DNA of 64,000 nucleotides, taken from Rhyacichthys aspro. Taxonomy: Eukaryota; Chordata; Actinopteri; Gobiiformes; Rhyacichthyidae. A program made the position numbers and the translations under genes. Positions 1 through 11,519 of this stretch are shown piece by piece; position 1 is the stretch's first letter, and the number at the start of each line of letters is the position of its first letter. Location of the stretch: contig CM072152.1 in the NCBI GenBank assembly GCA_036850595.1, positions 7,583,640 to 7,647,639 of the forward strand. Reading direction: 5' to 3'. Below the pieces are notes generated by a model. The model was given only the letters and a program-made list of their open reading frames with translations, had not been told where the DNA came from and did no database searches.

Positions 1-3000
1 AGTGTTCCAGTCTGCTGAAACACTACAATGGCTTCAGCCGCTCACGGTGAGAGGCAGCTGGACCGGAGCACCACTGACCCGCCGTCACCTGAGACCTGCC
101 CTCAGCTTTATCGTTCTGGTGTAAATCAGATGAAGCACTCAAATCTATGTCATTGAATTAAAAGTATCTCAATCAAAAGCAGGTGGTCTAAAATGATTTC
201 CCATGAAACCTGGAGCTAAATCTGTAAACCTTGACAAAAGTACCTGTCTGGACTTGAATCTCTGGGGGAAACATAATTCATGAACATACATGAAGGTTTA
301 GCTCAGACTTCAGAAGAATTCCACGATGCAAATTATTACAGAATGCTTATTATATTCAGCAGATCTGTCCTGATTCATTGATAAATAGTCTGTCTCAACG
401 TGAATAGATTAGTGCGAGGATAACCTTTGTGTGCATGCAATAATGACTTGGATAGCAATGTACTAACTTGTGTAATCCAGGTCTAAAAGCAACTGGTGTT
501 TAAAATAAATAGCGCCGTTTTTTTGCCAACACATGATAGTCTTGTAAACACTTATTTTTTATGGTGCATAGCTGCTGTAAATATAGTGAATAAGGAGTAC
601 TCTGAGGCAAAACCAAATAGCTTCCTGACACAGTTTATTTACTTTTCTTCTAATGTTGGTACATAATATCTCATCAGCACAAGTAGTGGTAGAAGAAGTA
701 TTTCTCTTGACAGTTAGTGTCAACAAAGACGAGACAGAGTGAGACGGCGAAAGTTTAAGTGTAGTGCCTTAATAGTTAACACTGCAAAGTCAATTGATCT
801 ATTTTTTATGACATGGTGTAAAGAGGTTGAAGAAAAGTTTTTTGATAGATTACTGTTAAACTTTTTTCCTTAATTTGATAGAAACAGTAGATTGACTAGA
901 AACAGGCTGAGAGAGAGGGGACTGACAGTGAGCAAATGACCCAAGCCGGAATCAAAACCGGGTCTCTTGAGCACTCTACCAGAGGACCCACTGATCCTGA
1001 AAAAACAGTTTTAGCCAATCAATAAATATAGTTTTCCATATTAAATGGGAGATAATGCATTGCAGTGTATGTTGCCAAGTGTCACCAATATTTCTAAAGC
1101 TGATTAGCGACCTGCAACTTGGCACAATATGTAAAAGCTTTTGTAGATGTTTTAAAGAGCAAAAATAATCAGGACTAAGTAAAAAAAAATGATGGGGGGG
1201 TCTATTCAAGACAATTCCATTTATTCCTAATTGAGGAATTCACCAATATTTTCAGTTGACATTAGTGATTAAGTCAAAGGCTAGAGCTACTGTTCTGGAA
1301 ATGTAACTTTCCAGGTGGCTCCAAACAATATTAACATGACTCTACCAAACTTGCCATGGGCTACATTCGTAAGGCATCACAATAAACTTTAATCTTTACA
1401 GAAACATGATGCCAAAGCTCCACTTCTCAAACTAAGATGACAGAGTGAAGAGAATAGACAAGACGATGGAAATGGAAAAGAGGCCGTAAATATGATTCCC
1501 CGTTTATTTCCGCAGCGCTGACAGCGGAGCAAACATAGCCTCCAGCCTTATTCCACAGACAGGAGAAAAATCGAGGGCTTATTTTCCCACCAAAAGCAGA
1601 TGCACTGACATTTGTCAAGTGTCAGAGGTCCTATACCTCAGAGGAATGTCTTTTTTTTATTATTATTATTTTGGGTTTGAAGGCACGGCAAGAAAGTCCA
1701 ACTATGTTAAGAAGTCAAATCAAGCAAACGTGCCAATAGAGTTTTGTGCAATCATTTGAAAAGCAACAGCCTGTTTGTGAGCATTTCAAAAGAACGATCG
1801 AGGAATGCTGACATGTCCAAACCGAGAAACAGTCTTTCAAAGTATTTTTATAATCTCAAGCAATTAAGAAGGGCATGTAGACCTTGTAGGATACCCCTCT
1901 ATGACATTCAACAATCCTTACTTTGCAACAGTGTCACATAAGCCCCTATTATCTTCATTTTTGTGAGACAGGTGTGAATTTCTCTCGGTAACCTCTGTGT
2001 GTGTGATTATGTGTATGCAAAGTCTTTAGACAACAGGGAAAGGAAAAGTAATAAACAATGCACGAAATTGCTACTGCACATGGCTAATTTGGACAAAGAA
2101 ACAAACACAAGCTTATTAGATATGTACTATTTCTGTCCATTTACAGTCACAATGCACAAGCAGAATGCCTGTCTCAGTCTGTCTCATCTCTGTGGTACCT
2201 CTGTTACAACATCCAATTGAGGGATAAATAAGGGACCACTTCAAGACCACCTCATGCCAACACTGTACCTTTTAGGAAACACAGGAGTTGCATCAGGATT
2301 AATTCTATCTTTTGCTGCAGCTGGACTCTTATAAGATTTGTGATTTCAAAAACTCACTTAAATATAACTTGTAATGTTCTGGGTCAAGTGATTACTCAGG
2401 ACCTGCTGCCAGTTTGGACCAATGTGTGGCAGTACTGGCAGTTATATTTGTCAATGAAGCAATGGTGTTGCTCTGATTGGATAAAATTGTGGTTCGAAGG
2501 TGGTTTGTCCAATCACTGACCAGGTATTCATCTAAGCACTCCAGATAGTTCTATGGAACAGACCATCTGGCTAGTCAGGTTGGCAACAAAAAATGACAAC
2601 AAGATCAAGGTATTGTTTACTTCAATATATTGATTGGATTTAACTATAACTGTGTCAGTAAGCCTCTTCCATTAACAATACTGAGTAGGCAATAACCTGG
2701 CTGTAAGATACTTCTTCAGATAAAAGGTTTAATTTGACACTACACAAAATACTGTGATAAAATATAGCAATTGTTAGGGCTGTAGTCCAAAAAAAAAAAG
2801 TACAATCTCACGCTACACATCATTTAATTGACTATTTGATGACATCATATATTTTCACATAACCACTCTCGGTCACAGCACCTGTCCTTGAAAGCACTCT
2901 TTATTTGGACTCACTTCAAGATTGTTGTTTCTCCCTGAAAACACTTAGCCCTGAGCGGCTCTTCTACACGCTAATAAAAGTGTCCTTAAACAACACTCCC

Positions 3001-3268
3001 TAAATCCAGTCATTTAAATGCGGCCAATATGCGCACTCTGCTGTATTAACTCCACCAAAAGTTATGTGCGACTGCTAAACGGATGAGATTTCAGCCGACT
3101 GTGAGCTCAATGACTAATTAGTTGACTAGTCGACCAAAAGCCTTGTTAGTTCCTGAGCACAAAAGGGCTGAGAGACAAGTCAAGGACTCACCTGAGAAAC
3201 AGCATACATATAGTTTCAGTGGTTTTTGTTAAAGGATCAGGTGTGGAACAATGGAGAGTGCAACATAC
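1..3268 (-). other. wnt7 intron 2 (partial), no coding exon seen
   Basis: AT-rich DNA downstream of wnt7 exon 2 on the minus strand. I looked for the conserved Wnt exon 3 block (the WKWGGC and LMNLHNNEAGR region) and found none, so this is read as intron. It holds a tRNA-derived SINE near 830-990 and short A/T runs such as 1651-1670 and 2790-2800. Bases 1-115 are GC-richer than the rest, but no reading frame there is recognisable. Confidence 0.7.
830..990 (-). repeat. tRNA-derived SINE fragment
   Basis: Read on the minus strand, the segment opens with a box-A-like stretch (CTCTGGTAGAGTGCTCAAGA) and then a box-B-like stretch (GGTTTTGATTCCGG). It continues into a TCATTTGCTC...CCCCTCTCTCTC tail, a pyrimidine-rich tail common in teleost tRNA-related SINEs. 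No acceptor stem or anticodon arm can be folded cleanly, so it is not a functional tRNA gene. It lies in wnt7 intron 2, in the same orientation as the gene. Confidence 0.65.
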
Positions 3269-3737
3269 CCACTTTGAGCTCTTTGCCGAACACGGTCCTC
3301 TCTCCCAGGGCCGAGCAGTTCCAGCGGCTGTGTCGGAACTGAAACTGACACTCGTTGATGCTCATTTGCACGCCCTCCCCGATCACAATGATGGCGTCCG
3401 GCCGGCTCTGACAGATCGTCCTCTGGCGGGGGGCCAGGCCGGGGATTTTATTACAGATGATGCTGGCTCCCAGGGCAACCACCGTCGACAGCCCCCTGTG
3501 ATGAAAGTGACACCATCAAAACATGTTTTCAGATATTATTGAAAAGAAATGGAGGGTCGGGGGGAACACGCTTAATGCTGAACTACAATAAAGTCCATCT
3601 CGTGTGAAGCAACGCACTGTTCACATTAGGAAAACATGTTAATTCAAACGAGGTTTATGTGGCCATTTAAAAAAGTAACGCCTGTTTCTAAGTATTTAAA
3701 AATGATTCAGCCTGCTTCCAACTCTTTATAGTTAGTT

Positions 3738-3776
<39 letters not shown>

Positions 3777-5124
3777 GACAATAAGACATCAAATATTTAA
3801 ATCTATATTATATCTATAATAAAAGGTGAGCTGTATTGAAATGTACTGCTTTTGAACTAACTTTTACTTTTCACCTTGCACCACAAAGCATTAATAACTG
3901 GTTCTAACTGATTCTGATACACATATGATGATGACTGGTTTAGCTAAAATGATACATTCATAGCTACAACAGCATAAAACATCAGAAGTAGGTTTTCCAA
4001 TGCTAACTCATGTAAAACCAGCCAGTGGAGCACTGGTTCCTGTCCTGGAGGTCGTGGCTGCAGCCTCCAGGTGAACCTGTGGTCAATGAGAAATGGAATG
4101 TAACGTACAAACAGACTCTACCTTCATACAGTTACATATTGGCCAGACATTTAGAATTTCATTTAGAAACGTTATGGGCATTGTTGTTTATACTCAGTAG
4201 ATTTGTGGACTACACAATATTACAAAATCTATTATAATTTATTATGTTGAATATTTTAGTGAGAATATGACTTACAATATTGGAATTTCCCCTTCGGCCA
4301 AGTAAGTTGTTGAATTGGAGCTTTATTTTGAAGTGCAAAATATTTGGATGTCTGTCACACAACATATCATATTAGCCTAGAGTAGTTCAAGCTGTTTTTT
4401 GAGAGATTGCATATGTTGATATCACATTGACAATACATAGATTTGTAACATAATTTGCAGCCTTAATAGGGTCTACATATTTTAGTTTTGGCTCCAAGTA
4501 GAGTACATGACTAAGTGGATTTTCCAGCATCCAATGTTCTCCCAAATGTTGGCAATAAAATGTCCAATCAATCAAAATTCCCAAAATGTTTTCGCTTATA
4601 TTTGTTAGCAATAGTTTATAAATTATAATATGTATGGACCTGTCTTAATGGGCCACACACTATTTTAAATTCTGCATAAACCATGTCATTGAAAATATAC
4701 AAAGGACTACAGCTATCATAAGAATGACAATAGAAAATGCAAAAATAAAAAAAGCACTTATAATAAACAAGACTACCATAAAAGTAATACAGAACTAATA
4801 GAACAAAATATATACATAAAGGTTGTTTTGTTTTTTGTTTTTTTTTGTTTGTTTTTTTTTTTTGTTTCAAGCGCCAAAGCAATATGCTTATGTAATGACA
4901 TTTGTTTCAACATTGATTTTACCTGCATTGGAAGGATATCACGTGCTTTAATTTTGCATTTGCACAATATATCTGCACTTCAAGCTAATTCCACCCACAA
5001 AAAGCTAAATGTATTGCTCTTGCAGTACGAAAAAGATCTGCCACTTGACTCACCCTATTTTCAGATAGACTATTCCAAGGCACAAGAAAAAGTGAAAAAT
5101 CCATCTCCGAGTCTTCCTCTTCAT
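3269..5124 (-). CDS. wnt7: Wnt7 ligand, exons 1-2 only (partial; 3' exons lie beyond the left edge)
   Basis: Secreted, lipid-modified Wnt ligand of the Wnt7 subfamily, which signals through Frizzled/LRP receptors in patterning. Exon 1 (5124-5054) starts at an ATG and encodes a basic N-terminus followed by a hydrophobic signal segment (about residues 9-23, IFHFFLCLGIVYLKI). It ends with two bases at a GTGAGT donor. Exon 2 (3495-3269) follows a CACAG acceptor, restores the frame, and encodes the hallmark start of mature Wnt7: VVALGASIIC, NKIPGLAPRQR, CQSRPDAIIVIGEG and RWNCSALGERTVFGKELKVG. It ends one base into a Gly codon at a GTATGT donor, as in vertebrate WNT7 genes. Human WNT7A and WNT7B, as remembered, are both close. 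The GERTVFGKELKV stretch is 7A-like and INECQ is 7B-like, so the paralogue is left open (7a, 7b or a third, 7c-type gene). No exon 3 or 4 was found in bases 1-3268, so intron 2 exceeds 3.2 kb. Confidence 0.93.
3496..5053 (-). other. wnt7 intron 1
   Basis: About 1.56 kb between the GTGAGT donor of exon 1 and the CACAG acceptor of exon 2. It contains the GATA microsatellite at 3738-3776 and a T-rich tract at about 4830-4865 (plus strand). No other exon or recognised element was seen. Confidence 0.85.
3738..3776. repeat. (GATA)n microsatellite
   Basis: About ten uninterrupted GATA units inside wnt7 intron 1. Likely length-polymorphic. Confidence 0.97.
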
Positions 5125-5600
5125 GGTGCAGTCCGTCCAGTTCCGTCCAACTTCTTTATTTGTGCGTGAAATCCCGCGGGACCGAGGCGTGAGTAAAGCT
5201 CGGCGAGACCAACCAAAGCCTGTGTTCTCCGGGGAGTCGTGGCGGGTTCATTGGTTCGGGTTCCGGCGGAGCGAGGCTGAACCGGAGCATTGGGGCAGTG
5301 TCTCCAGCCAGGTGCGCGCAGTCCGTGTGGGAGCTCACTCTCGGGACGGGGCGTGTTCTGTCCCGGCCTGCAGGTAGGTGCGCGCTGGGATCGGATTTAA
5401 AGGGGAAAAAAGGAGCTGGAGAGAGTGGTGGTCCTCCTCGCACCTGCTCCAGGACATCCCACTGTGCGCCTCCGAGGATTGTAGACTCTTAACGGCTGCT
5501 GTCTGGAGGACGCATCACCTTTTATGCGCAGAAGGAAACTACTGGCTCCGCCCACTGCTGTTGGAGTCCTGTCTCCATCACGCACTGAGCGCTAACCTTG
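5125..5600 (-). promoter_or_regulatory. GC-rich 5' UTR/promoter region of wnt7
   Basis: Directly upstream (minus strand) of the wnt7 ATG the base composition changes sharply from AT-rich to GC-rich. There are many CpGs, for example at 5170-5330 and 5380-5400. This fits a CpG-rich start region of a developmental gene. No TATA box placed at a clear distance was identified, and the transcription start cannot be fixed from sequence alone. The long overlapping reading frames here on both strands reflect base composition. Confidence 0.6.
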
Positions 5601-6886
5601 ACACAGTGGAGTCAAACTTACTCTTGCTCATCAGTTTCCAGAATGGTTTTTCTTTTGATTTTTGAATAAATTTCTCTCACTTTTTTGATGCATTGTAGGC
5701 CTACTCTCTTATGTGAGCTGTGACTGAGCTCCACTCAAAGAGGTCCCTTCTATAGAAACAAAGAAATGATGGCAGGATAATATTGGTTTACAGGGAAAAT
5801 GAAAATCCATGAAAATACTGCATGCCTGGGTTAAATATCAAAAAATCAGTCAGCCATATAATTGGTTTATTAACATGCAGAATATATTTAAGTAAATGTG
5901 AGTCAGTACAGTGCCTTTTCAAATATGTCATCTAACTTTGTCTCCACTGTTTTGTTTTTTACAAACATTTTGTCATTTGTTCAGTTAAACTATTCACTTA
6001 AACTATATCACTTTTAGTATTTATTTATGCTTTTTTGAAAATGTCTTGTCAAGTTTCCCTGCCTTTTTTGTTCTTTTTCTTTAATGTTTTGTTACTTTGG
6101 TAATTTTGGGGTTTTTTTTCACTCTCTCTCTCTCTGACACAGTGACATTTTGTTCTTTCAGTGCCGTTTACTTTTTATTCATAATGGCCTTTAACTTTTC
6201 AGGCAATAATTTGTATTAAAGGAATAATTCATGTGAAAATTCTGTTGTATTTTCTGACCTGAATCTTTGTGTGCATGTCATATCAAAGCTCCAGATTACC
6301 ACTACTAACAAATGTCTTTTATTCCATTTTATTGTTACATGCTATATAAAGTAACGTGTTGTTGAAATTGTGTTTTGATGCTGTATCCTGGGCTAAAGGA
6401 TTTAAGCAGAGAACAACCAATAATATATATACAACTAATTTGTTGTATACACCCCCCTAAAAGTTATCTATGATTATTGGCTTTTAATAATGGACTGCTT
6501 TGTTGAAAGCGGCCTCTACACGTTTGACCGAGATGATGTGGAATACAGTGTAAGCACAGCTCCTGACATGACCTCCCTCACAAGGTGGTCCTCTGCTTCT
6601 CAGGACTGTGGCGCCATCTGCTGGAACCTGCTGCAGAACATCAATTGGAGAACACATTTCCTGCTTATACAAACATAAAGACAGAGGTAAACTTAAAAAC
6701 ACTAAGGAAAACTGAGTCTTCATGAATTATTCTGCGATCTACAATACATGATTTTAACACATTATAGGATCCAGCTAGTGTTAGATGTGTGTTATTAATA
6801 AACTCAGACAAGTATTTAACAGTGGTCCGTGTTTTTTTATTTTGCAAATTGTTTGCAGATTTATACAGTCCGGAACTTCTGTGGAT
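5601..6886. other. wnt7 to let-7 spacer, no gene seen
   Basis: AT-rich spacer with a TC-rich run near 6119-6136. The search for a third let-7 (let-7d type) hairpin here found no CTACTACCTC-like site. Short reading frames resemble nothing known. Confidence 0.6.
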
Positions 6887-7010
6887 GTTCTCAGTCATCC
6901 AGGACATATTCAAGAAAAGGTTTCGTAGAAGGCATATGGACGTAGGTTTTACCTTCAAACCTACGTTTAGATGCCTTCTTTGAAACCTTTTCTTGAAGTC
7001 CAGCATTGTC
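6887..7010. mobile_element. Foldback element with near-perfect hairpin (copy 1)
   Basis: The left end carries GTTCTCAGTCATCCAGG, a motif shared with copies near 10.8-11.0 kb and 17.1-17.6 kb. The left arm (6902-6949) and right arm (6957-7001) are inverted copies of about 45 bases around a 7-base loop. Both contain TCAAGAAAAGGTTTC, then an AGAAGGCAT block, then ACGTAGGTTT. No protein is encoded. It is best read as a non-autonomous foldback or MITE-like element. It sits between let-7f and wnt7, so a long let-7 primary transcript would include this hairpin. Confidence 0.75.
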
Positions 7011-7325
7011 CAAAACCGAGGTTGAGACGAAAACTAGGCTTAAGACAAAAAATGTAACCTAATGTTCATATATTGAGCCCATGCATATCAAAAGCACAAG
7101 TACGCTCATGTTTACACCCTTTTAAAACCAACTTGAAGCTATCATAATGAAATTATTTCACATTTGGGGCTAAGCACATGAGAAAACAGCAACTATTACA
7201 GTGAAAGTTAGGACTAAAAACCAGAAAATACACCTCAATTCAATCATTCAAAAAGTTAACCAAACAGATGTGGTACACAGATTTTTAAATACCACTGTAC
7301 TCAGAGTCTAGGAGAGATGGCAGTG

Positions 7326-7414
7326 TGCAGGGAAGGCAATAGATTGTATAGTTATCTCCAACACAGGGCAAAAAATCACTACCCTACAACTATACAATCT
7401 ACTACCTCACTCTG
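7326..7414 (-). ncRNA. let-7f: let-7f microRNA precursor
   Basis: The mature 5p strand is at 7409-7388 (minus) and reads as canonical let-7f: seed GAGGTAG and A at nucleotide 12, where let-7a has G. The 3p arm at 7351-7330 matches the known let-7f-1 passenger strand (CTATACAATCTATTGCC...). The two arms pair across a loop of about 36 bases. let-7 represses mRNAs such as lin-28, ras-family and hmga transcripts through the RISC complex. It lies about 140 bases downstream of let-7a on the same strand, so both are probably cut from one primary transcript, like human let-7a-1/let-7f-1 next to PTPDC1. Confidence 0.97.
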
Positions 7415-7496
7415 CACACAGCTGGAGAAACATCTTTAATATGTGAGGGACAACGCTCAGACCACCAACGGTCTGGAGCTGACGAGGCTTTGGCGC

Positions 7497-7578
7497 TTTG
7501 AGAAAGACAGTAGGTTGAATAGTTATCTCCCAGTGCGGGTGTGACCCTAAAACTATACAACCTACTACCTCATCCCAC
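7497..7578 (-). ncRNA. let-7a: let-7a microRNA precursor
   Basis: The mature 5p strand at 7572-7551 (minus) is identical to let-7a (seed GAGGTAG, G at nucleotide 12). The 3p arm (minus strand, about 7521-7500) reads CTATTCAACCTACTGTCTTT, a slightly diverged form of the let-7a-1 passenger strand, and pairs with the 5p arm. It is the upstream member of the pair with let-7f. The let-7d that follows in the mammalian cluster was not found in this window. Confidence 0.97.
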
Positions 7579-9114
7579 AGAGCCAACATGGAGGACTGTC
7601 GATGAGAGCAGGAACCAGAGGGTCTGCAGGACTTCAGCCCGGAGCAGTGGCAACTCTGTGGATAAAGGACATAAAATTACTATAGCGTCAAGGCTGAGAG
7701 ATTCACGGTTATAATTGGATTTCTGAATAATGTTTCATGCGCAACCTGCAAATGTGTGCAATTATACTATTAACATTATGCACAACAGTTATTTAACTTT
7801 CTCCACCTACTCAAAATAAAAGGTCTGTGGCACTTTTCACTAAAAAAAAGAGAACATGATAAAACTGAAGAAAATGCACATAAATCAGCCATTAATCATT
7901 ACTTACAGATAATCCTGAAACAAATTGTTTTGGGAGCTGTAGCCTTTCCTCAACCCTTAAAAATTAATTTTACCACTGTAAATCTGTACTGAACCTTGCT
8001 AATACTACTCTTAATTATGGACTGATTCAGAAAAAATACAATATAGCCAAGTACAGTTTTTAATGTCTATATCACAATGGCATAAAACATTTCTACCTTG
8101 TTAATAATCATTTTTGTCGGGTTTATCATTTTTATGAGGCTTTTATGTTTTTGCCACACCTAAGTAAGTGTATACTATTAAATAGTGATGACAGATATTG
8201 CTCTAAGAATGTTTTTGATTTTTTAGTGGTTTTTTTTAAATCATAAATGCTGTTACTTTCTTGTGTATTCTGCTTTGACTCTGTCAACTGCGGGTCTATC
8301 ATTTTAAGTGCACAACTCAACGATTCAAAAAATGCAACTTTTATGTTAAGAGGCTATGAGGGGCTTGTATATGGATGCCAAAAGGCTAAAAATACAATAT
8401 ATTAGTTAACCCGTGTTTAATAGTCAGCAAAATCGTATACATGAACCTGAACCATAAGAAATAAAGCATCTTTCAAAACCTGGTGTCTGGAGAGCTGCTT
8501 GTCCTCTCCCACACGGATTTTGAACATTATTGAGTCAATCTGAAATTAACCAGCTTTTACATATTCTGGGGCTGTCTGTTGGAATATTTCTGTCGTCAGT
8601 GAAGTACACTGTAATCTGTGTAAAAATATATTTGAAACCAAAATTGTGAGTGAATACTACTGTAGCGCTGCATAATTCAAGTGGATTTGACAGGGACACT
8701 CCTTCAACAGAAGCTAGCCAGTTTATTAGCTAGCTCTAATCAAGAAACAACTTTCTACGAATTAAGGTAAAATGTGTGCTTTGAATAATTACACCGTTGG
8801 TACAGAAACAGTATAAGGACCCACTTAATTTTATTTATAAAGCACCAGACTCATTCCAGAGCACTGTGGAAGCACGCCACTTCAGAACACATAACTTGCT
8901 ACTAGCACGTTGATGAAGCTAACAGTCCAGAGGAGCACGTTCCGGCGTGGTTACGTTCACACAGACAAATATACGTGCATCAATGCGCTCACAGAGTAAA
9001 TACTGACGCTAAGTACTCACGAGGAAAGATTTAAGCATCGTATGATTAAAATCCGTGTGTAAATGGACAGGCATGTGTGTTTAAAACGTGTTAGAGTGGA
9101 GAGTGTTAGCCCAC

Positions 9115-9225
9115 CTGGGTGCCATGTCGAAACGCAGTCCTCCGCCCTCTGCGTGCAAAAGTCTTCTTCGCTTGTTTTGAGGCGCATGTGATGAGCATTA
9201 GCGCCATCTTTTGAAATATTAAAAT
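9115..9225 (-). ncRNA. Possible first exon of the let-7 primary transcript
   Basis: A short CpG-containing patch about 1.6 kb upstream of let-7a on the minus strand contrasts with its AT-rich flanks. It ends at a good splice donor (CACCCAG|GTGGGC, exon edge at 9115). An open frame through it has no recognisable homology. Position and strand suit a host-transcript start, but this is inference only; a decayed repeat or chance donor is equally possible. Confidence 0.22.
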
Positions 9226-9426
9226 ACGACAACCAAAATATGATGAATCCTAATCAATACTGAGGAAAGATTAGCAAATAATGTTTATTTGTGTCAATAT
9301 TAGTCTAATATGTGTCACTAGAATAAGTAAAAGTTTAAAAATAATTACCGGTATAACAACACTGTACATTTATACAGTAGATGAAATACTTGTGATTTTC
9401 AGGTTACTGTTTGGGCATTTTTTTCT

Positions 9427-9690
9427 GCCACAACTCTGTGACATGAGCCACAATGATTTATACCTGCGGGTGGACCCCACTGCAACTTTGTGGGACCTGC
9501 CGCAACATATGCCAACACTCCATAGCATTGGCCACAATTTTTAATACCCACTGCAAGACGTTGAGGCACCTGCTGCAACAATATGCCACAACTCTGGGTC
9601 ATGTGCCACTCTTTTTGGCACCAGCCGCACAAACTGCCATAACTTTTAGTAACCTCCTGCAACTTTGCAACACCTGTCCCAACATATACC
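9427..9690. repeat. Degenerate tandem repeat, TGCNACAACNNTG-type units
   Basis: Related phrases recur: TGCCACAACTCTG at 9427 and 9583, TGCAACTTTG at 9481 and 9658, and CCTGC(C/T)GCAACA(A)TATGCCA at about 9500 and 9570. The higher-order spacing is roughly 75-155 bases. The lack of stop codons in the repeated phrases produces open frames on both strands (118 codons on minus), which are not believed to be genes. Confidence 0.75.
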
Positions 9691-9759
9691 ATTGAAATGA
9701 TCTGTTTCTGATTAAAATTAGAAAGAAACATCTTGAAAAAACAAGCATCAAGCACCCTC

Positions 9760-10800
9760 AGTTTAAGATATCTTATTTATATGTCACTTTTTTCCAGAGC
9801 AGGCAGTGTACCCAGTGAAAACACACACAGCTGATTAAAAGGAACAATCTCACTAAAAATAATTAAAAGAAAAGATTTATTATGAATAGACATCTCTTTG
9901 GTGTGTCCTGCAACATTAGTGATCTGAAATTCATGATAGTGCTTCATTAACTATAAACCATGACCCAAATCAGGCCATTTAACAGTCAAGACCTTTGATA
10001 AAAGGTGACTTAATTTGATAAAAACAGTTACTTTTGATCTCATCTGGGTGTATAAATAAAATCAATAGGAAAAATGACAGTACACCAGCATATACCAGTT
10101 TTTAAAGGCAGACTGGTTTATGTTTTCACTCACTCCATTTAACTGAGCTTAAGTTACAAAGTTACAAAGTTCTTTTGGTCAGATCATGCTGTTTGTGTAA
10201 AATTAAAAAAAAAATAATTCAGAGATAAAAAAAAAAATCAACAAAAAAAACATGTATTTTAATCAATTTATTTATATTCTGTGCAGATTTAAGACCTGTG
10301 TCCATTTGAACGTTGTCACCTTTTGTTGCCAGATTATGGGGAAAAAAATGATTTTATCTGTAAGCTCGAGCAGTCATTCAAAAAGTACAATTTGACACAA
10401 CCCAAAAGAGTTCTTCTGAGCGATTGCTTTGGCGACTGTGGGGAGGAAAAACTGCCTTTAACGGTCAGAAACCTCCGGCAGACCCAGGCTCAAGTAGAAC
10501 GGCCGTCTGCCTCGACAAGTTGGGTTTTTTAGGGACTGGGGACAGTGGTGGTTTTGTCCCTTTATGGGCTTCTATGGACTGTCTTTCAGGTCTTTTGGGT
10601 CTGCGACTGGACTTGTGGTGGTTGTGCATAGTTCATTTTAGCTTTAGATGAGAACTCTCTGTGCCGCTCCTGAAGTGAGCATTGGCCAACAGCAGAGAAA
10701 CACTGGACAGACTCACTAAGAACTATTTTAAACATCCAAACTTGACCAAGTTTCATTTGTTTAGGTTTGGACAGGGCTGGGCAATGGATCCAATTAATTC
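9760..10800. other. Spacer, no gene or clear element
   Basis: AT-rich, with A runs around 10200-10250. The GC-richer patch at 10410-10650 has short open frames (75 codons or fewer) with no recognisable product. It may be a decayed repeat. Confidence 0.5.
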
Positions 10801-10822
10801 AATTTACATTTTTTTAACGTTA

Positions 10823-11015
10823 TGAAGGAAAGGTTTTTCGACAAGGCATCTGGACGTAGGTTTGAGGTGAAGATGTTTCATCCTTAATCCAAGGGACTTT
10901 GTCAATTCTGTTTGTCAGAATTCACAAAGCCACTTGGATGAGAGATCTTCAAAACCTATGTCCAGCTGCCTTTTTGATAAACCTTTTCTTCAATATGTCC
11001 TGGATGACTGAGAAC
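10823..11015. mobile_element. Foldback element (copy 2, longer arms)
   Basis: An imperfect palindrome with its centre near 10912 (CAATTCTG / CAGAATT). The arms carry AAAGGTTT..., GGCATCTGGACGTAGGTTT and GAAGATGTTTCATCC on the left and their inverted counterparts on the right. The right end is CCTGGATGACTGAGAACC, the same terminal motif as copies 1 and 3. Non-coding. The longer inner stem suggests that copy 1 is an internally deleted relative. Confidence 0.75.
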
Positions 11016-11519
11016 CTCCACCTATAATGACATGAAGGTTAATGGCTAATGATACTGCTAGTGTCCAGAGCAGCTTAGTTAAAGGCTGTGGTCACTCTGC
11101 AGACGCTAAAGACTAATAATAATCACCACTGTCATATTACCTCTGTATTGCCTTGGTTAAACAAAGTGGCAGGGAATTGACATTGATTTATGCAAATTAG
11201 TCATGTGCTTCGGTTTAAAACAGCCCTTCATATCTTTTAAGACTTGGTGTGTGTTGTAAATGATTCTATGGAGACAAAAAAGGCTAAAACCCAGCCCTAG
11301 GTTTGGATTTTGTGTTTGAAATGTGCTCTTTGTAAAACTTAGTGAGCCCGTCCGCTGTCTCTCTGCTGCCACCTAGTGATCATAACAGGACCTGCACAGA
11401 GACTTTTCATCTAAAGCCAAGCCCCAACTATCCACAACCACCTCACAAAGCTCTACTTACAAAATGTCCAGTAGCTAGTCCTGTTCTGGAGGACCACCTG
11501 CCCCTTCTGGGTGATGACT

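Noticed and set aside
930..990. tRNA gene on the minus strand
   Set aside because: Only box A/B-like segments are present, without a foldable acceptor stem or anticodon arm; the tail is SINE-like.
3219..3542. 107-codon plus-strand open frame
   Set aside because: It is antisense to wnt7 exon 2. The minus strand carries the unmistakable Wnt sequence and splice sites.
5123..5665. Cluster of open frames on both strands
   Set aside because: GC-rich wnt7 5' region; the frames lack homology and overlap one another.
9399..9755. 118-codon minus-strand frame
   Set aside because: Produced by a degenerate tandem repeat with no stop codons in its units, and overlapped by open frames on the other strand.
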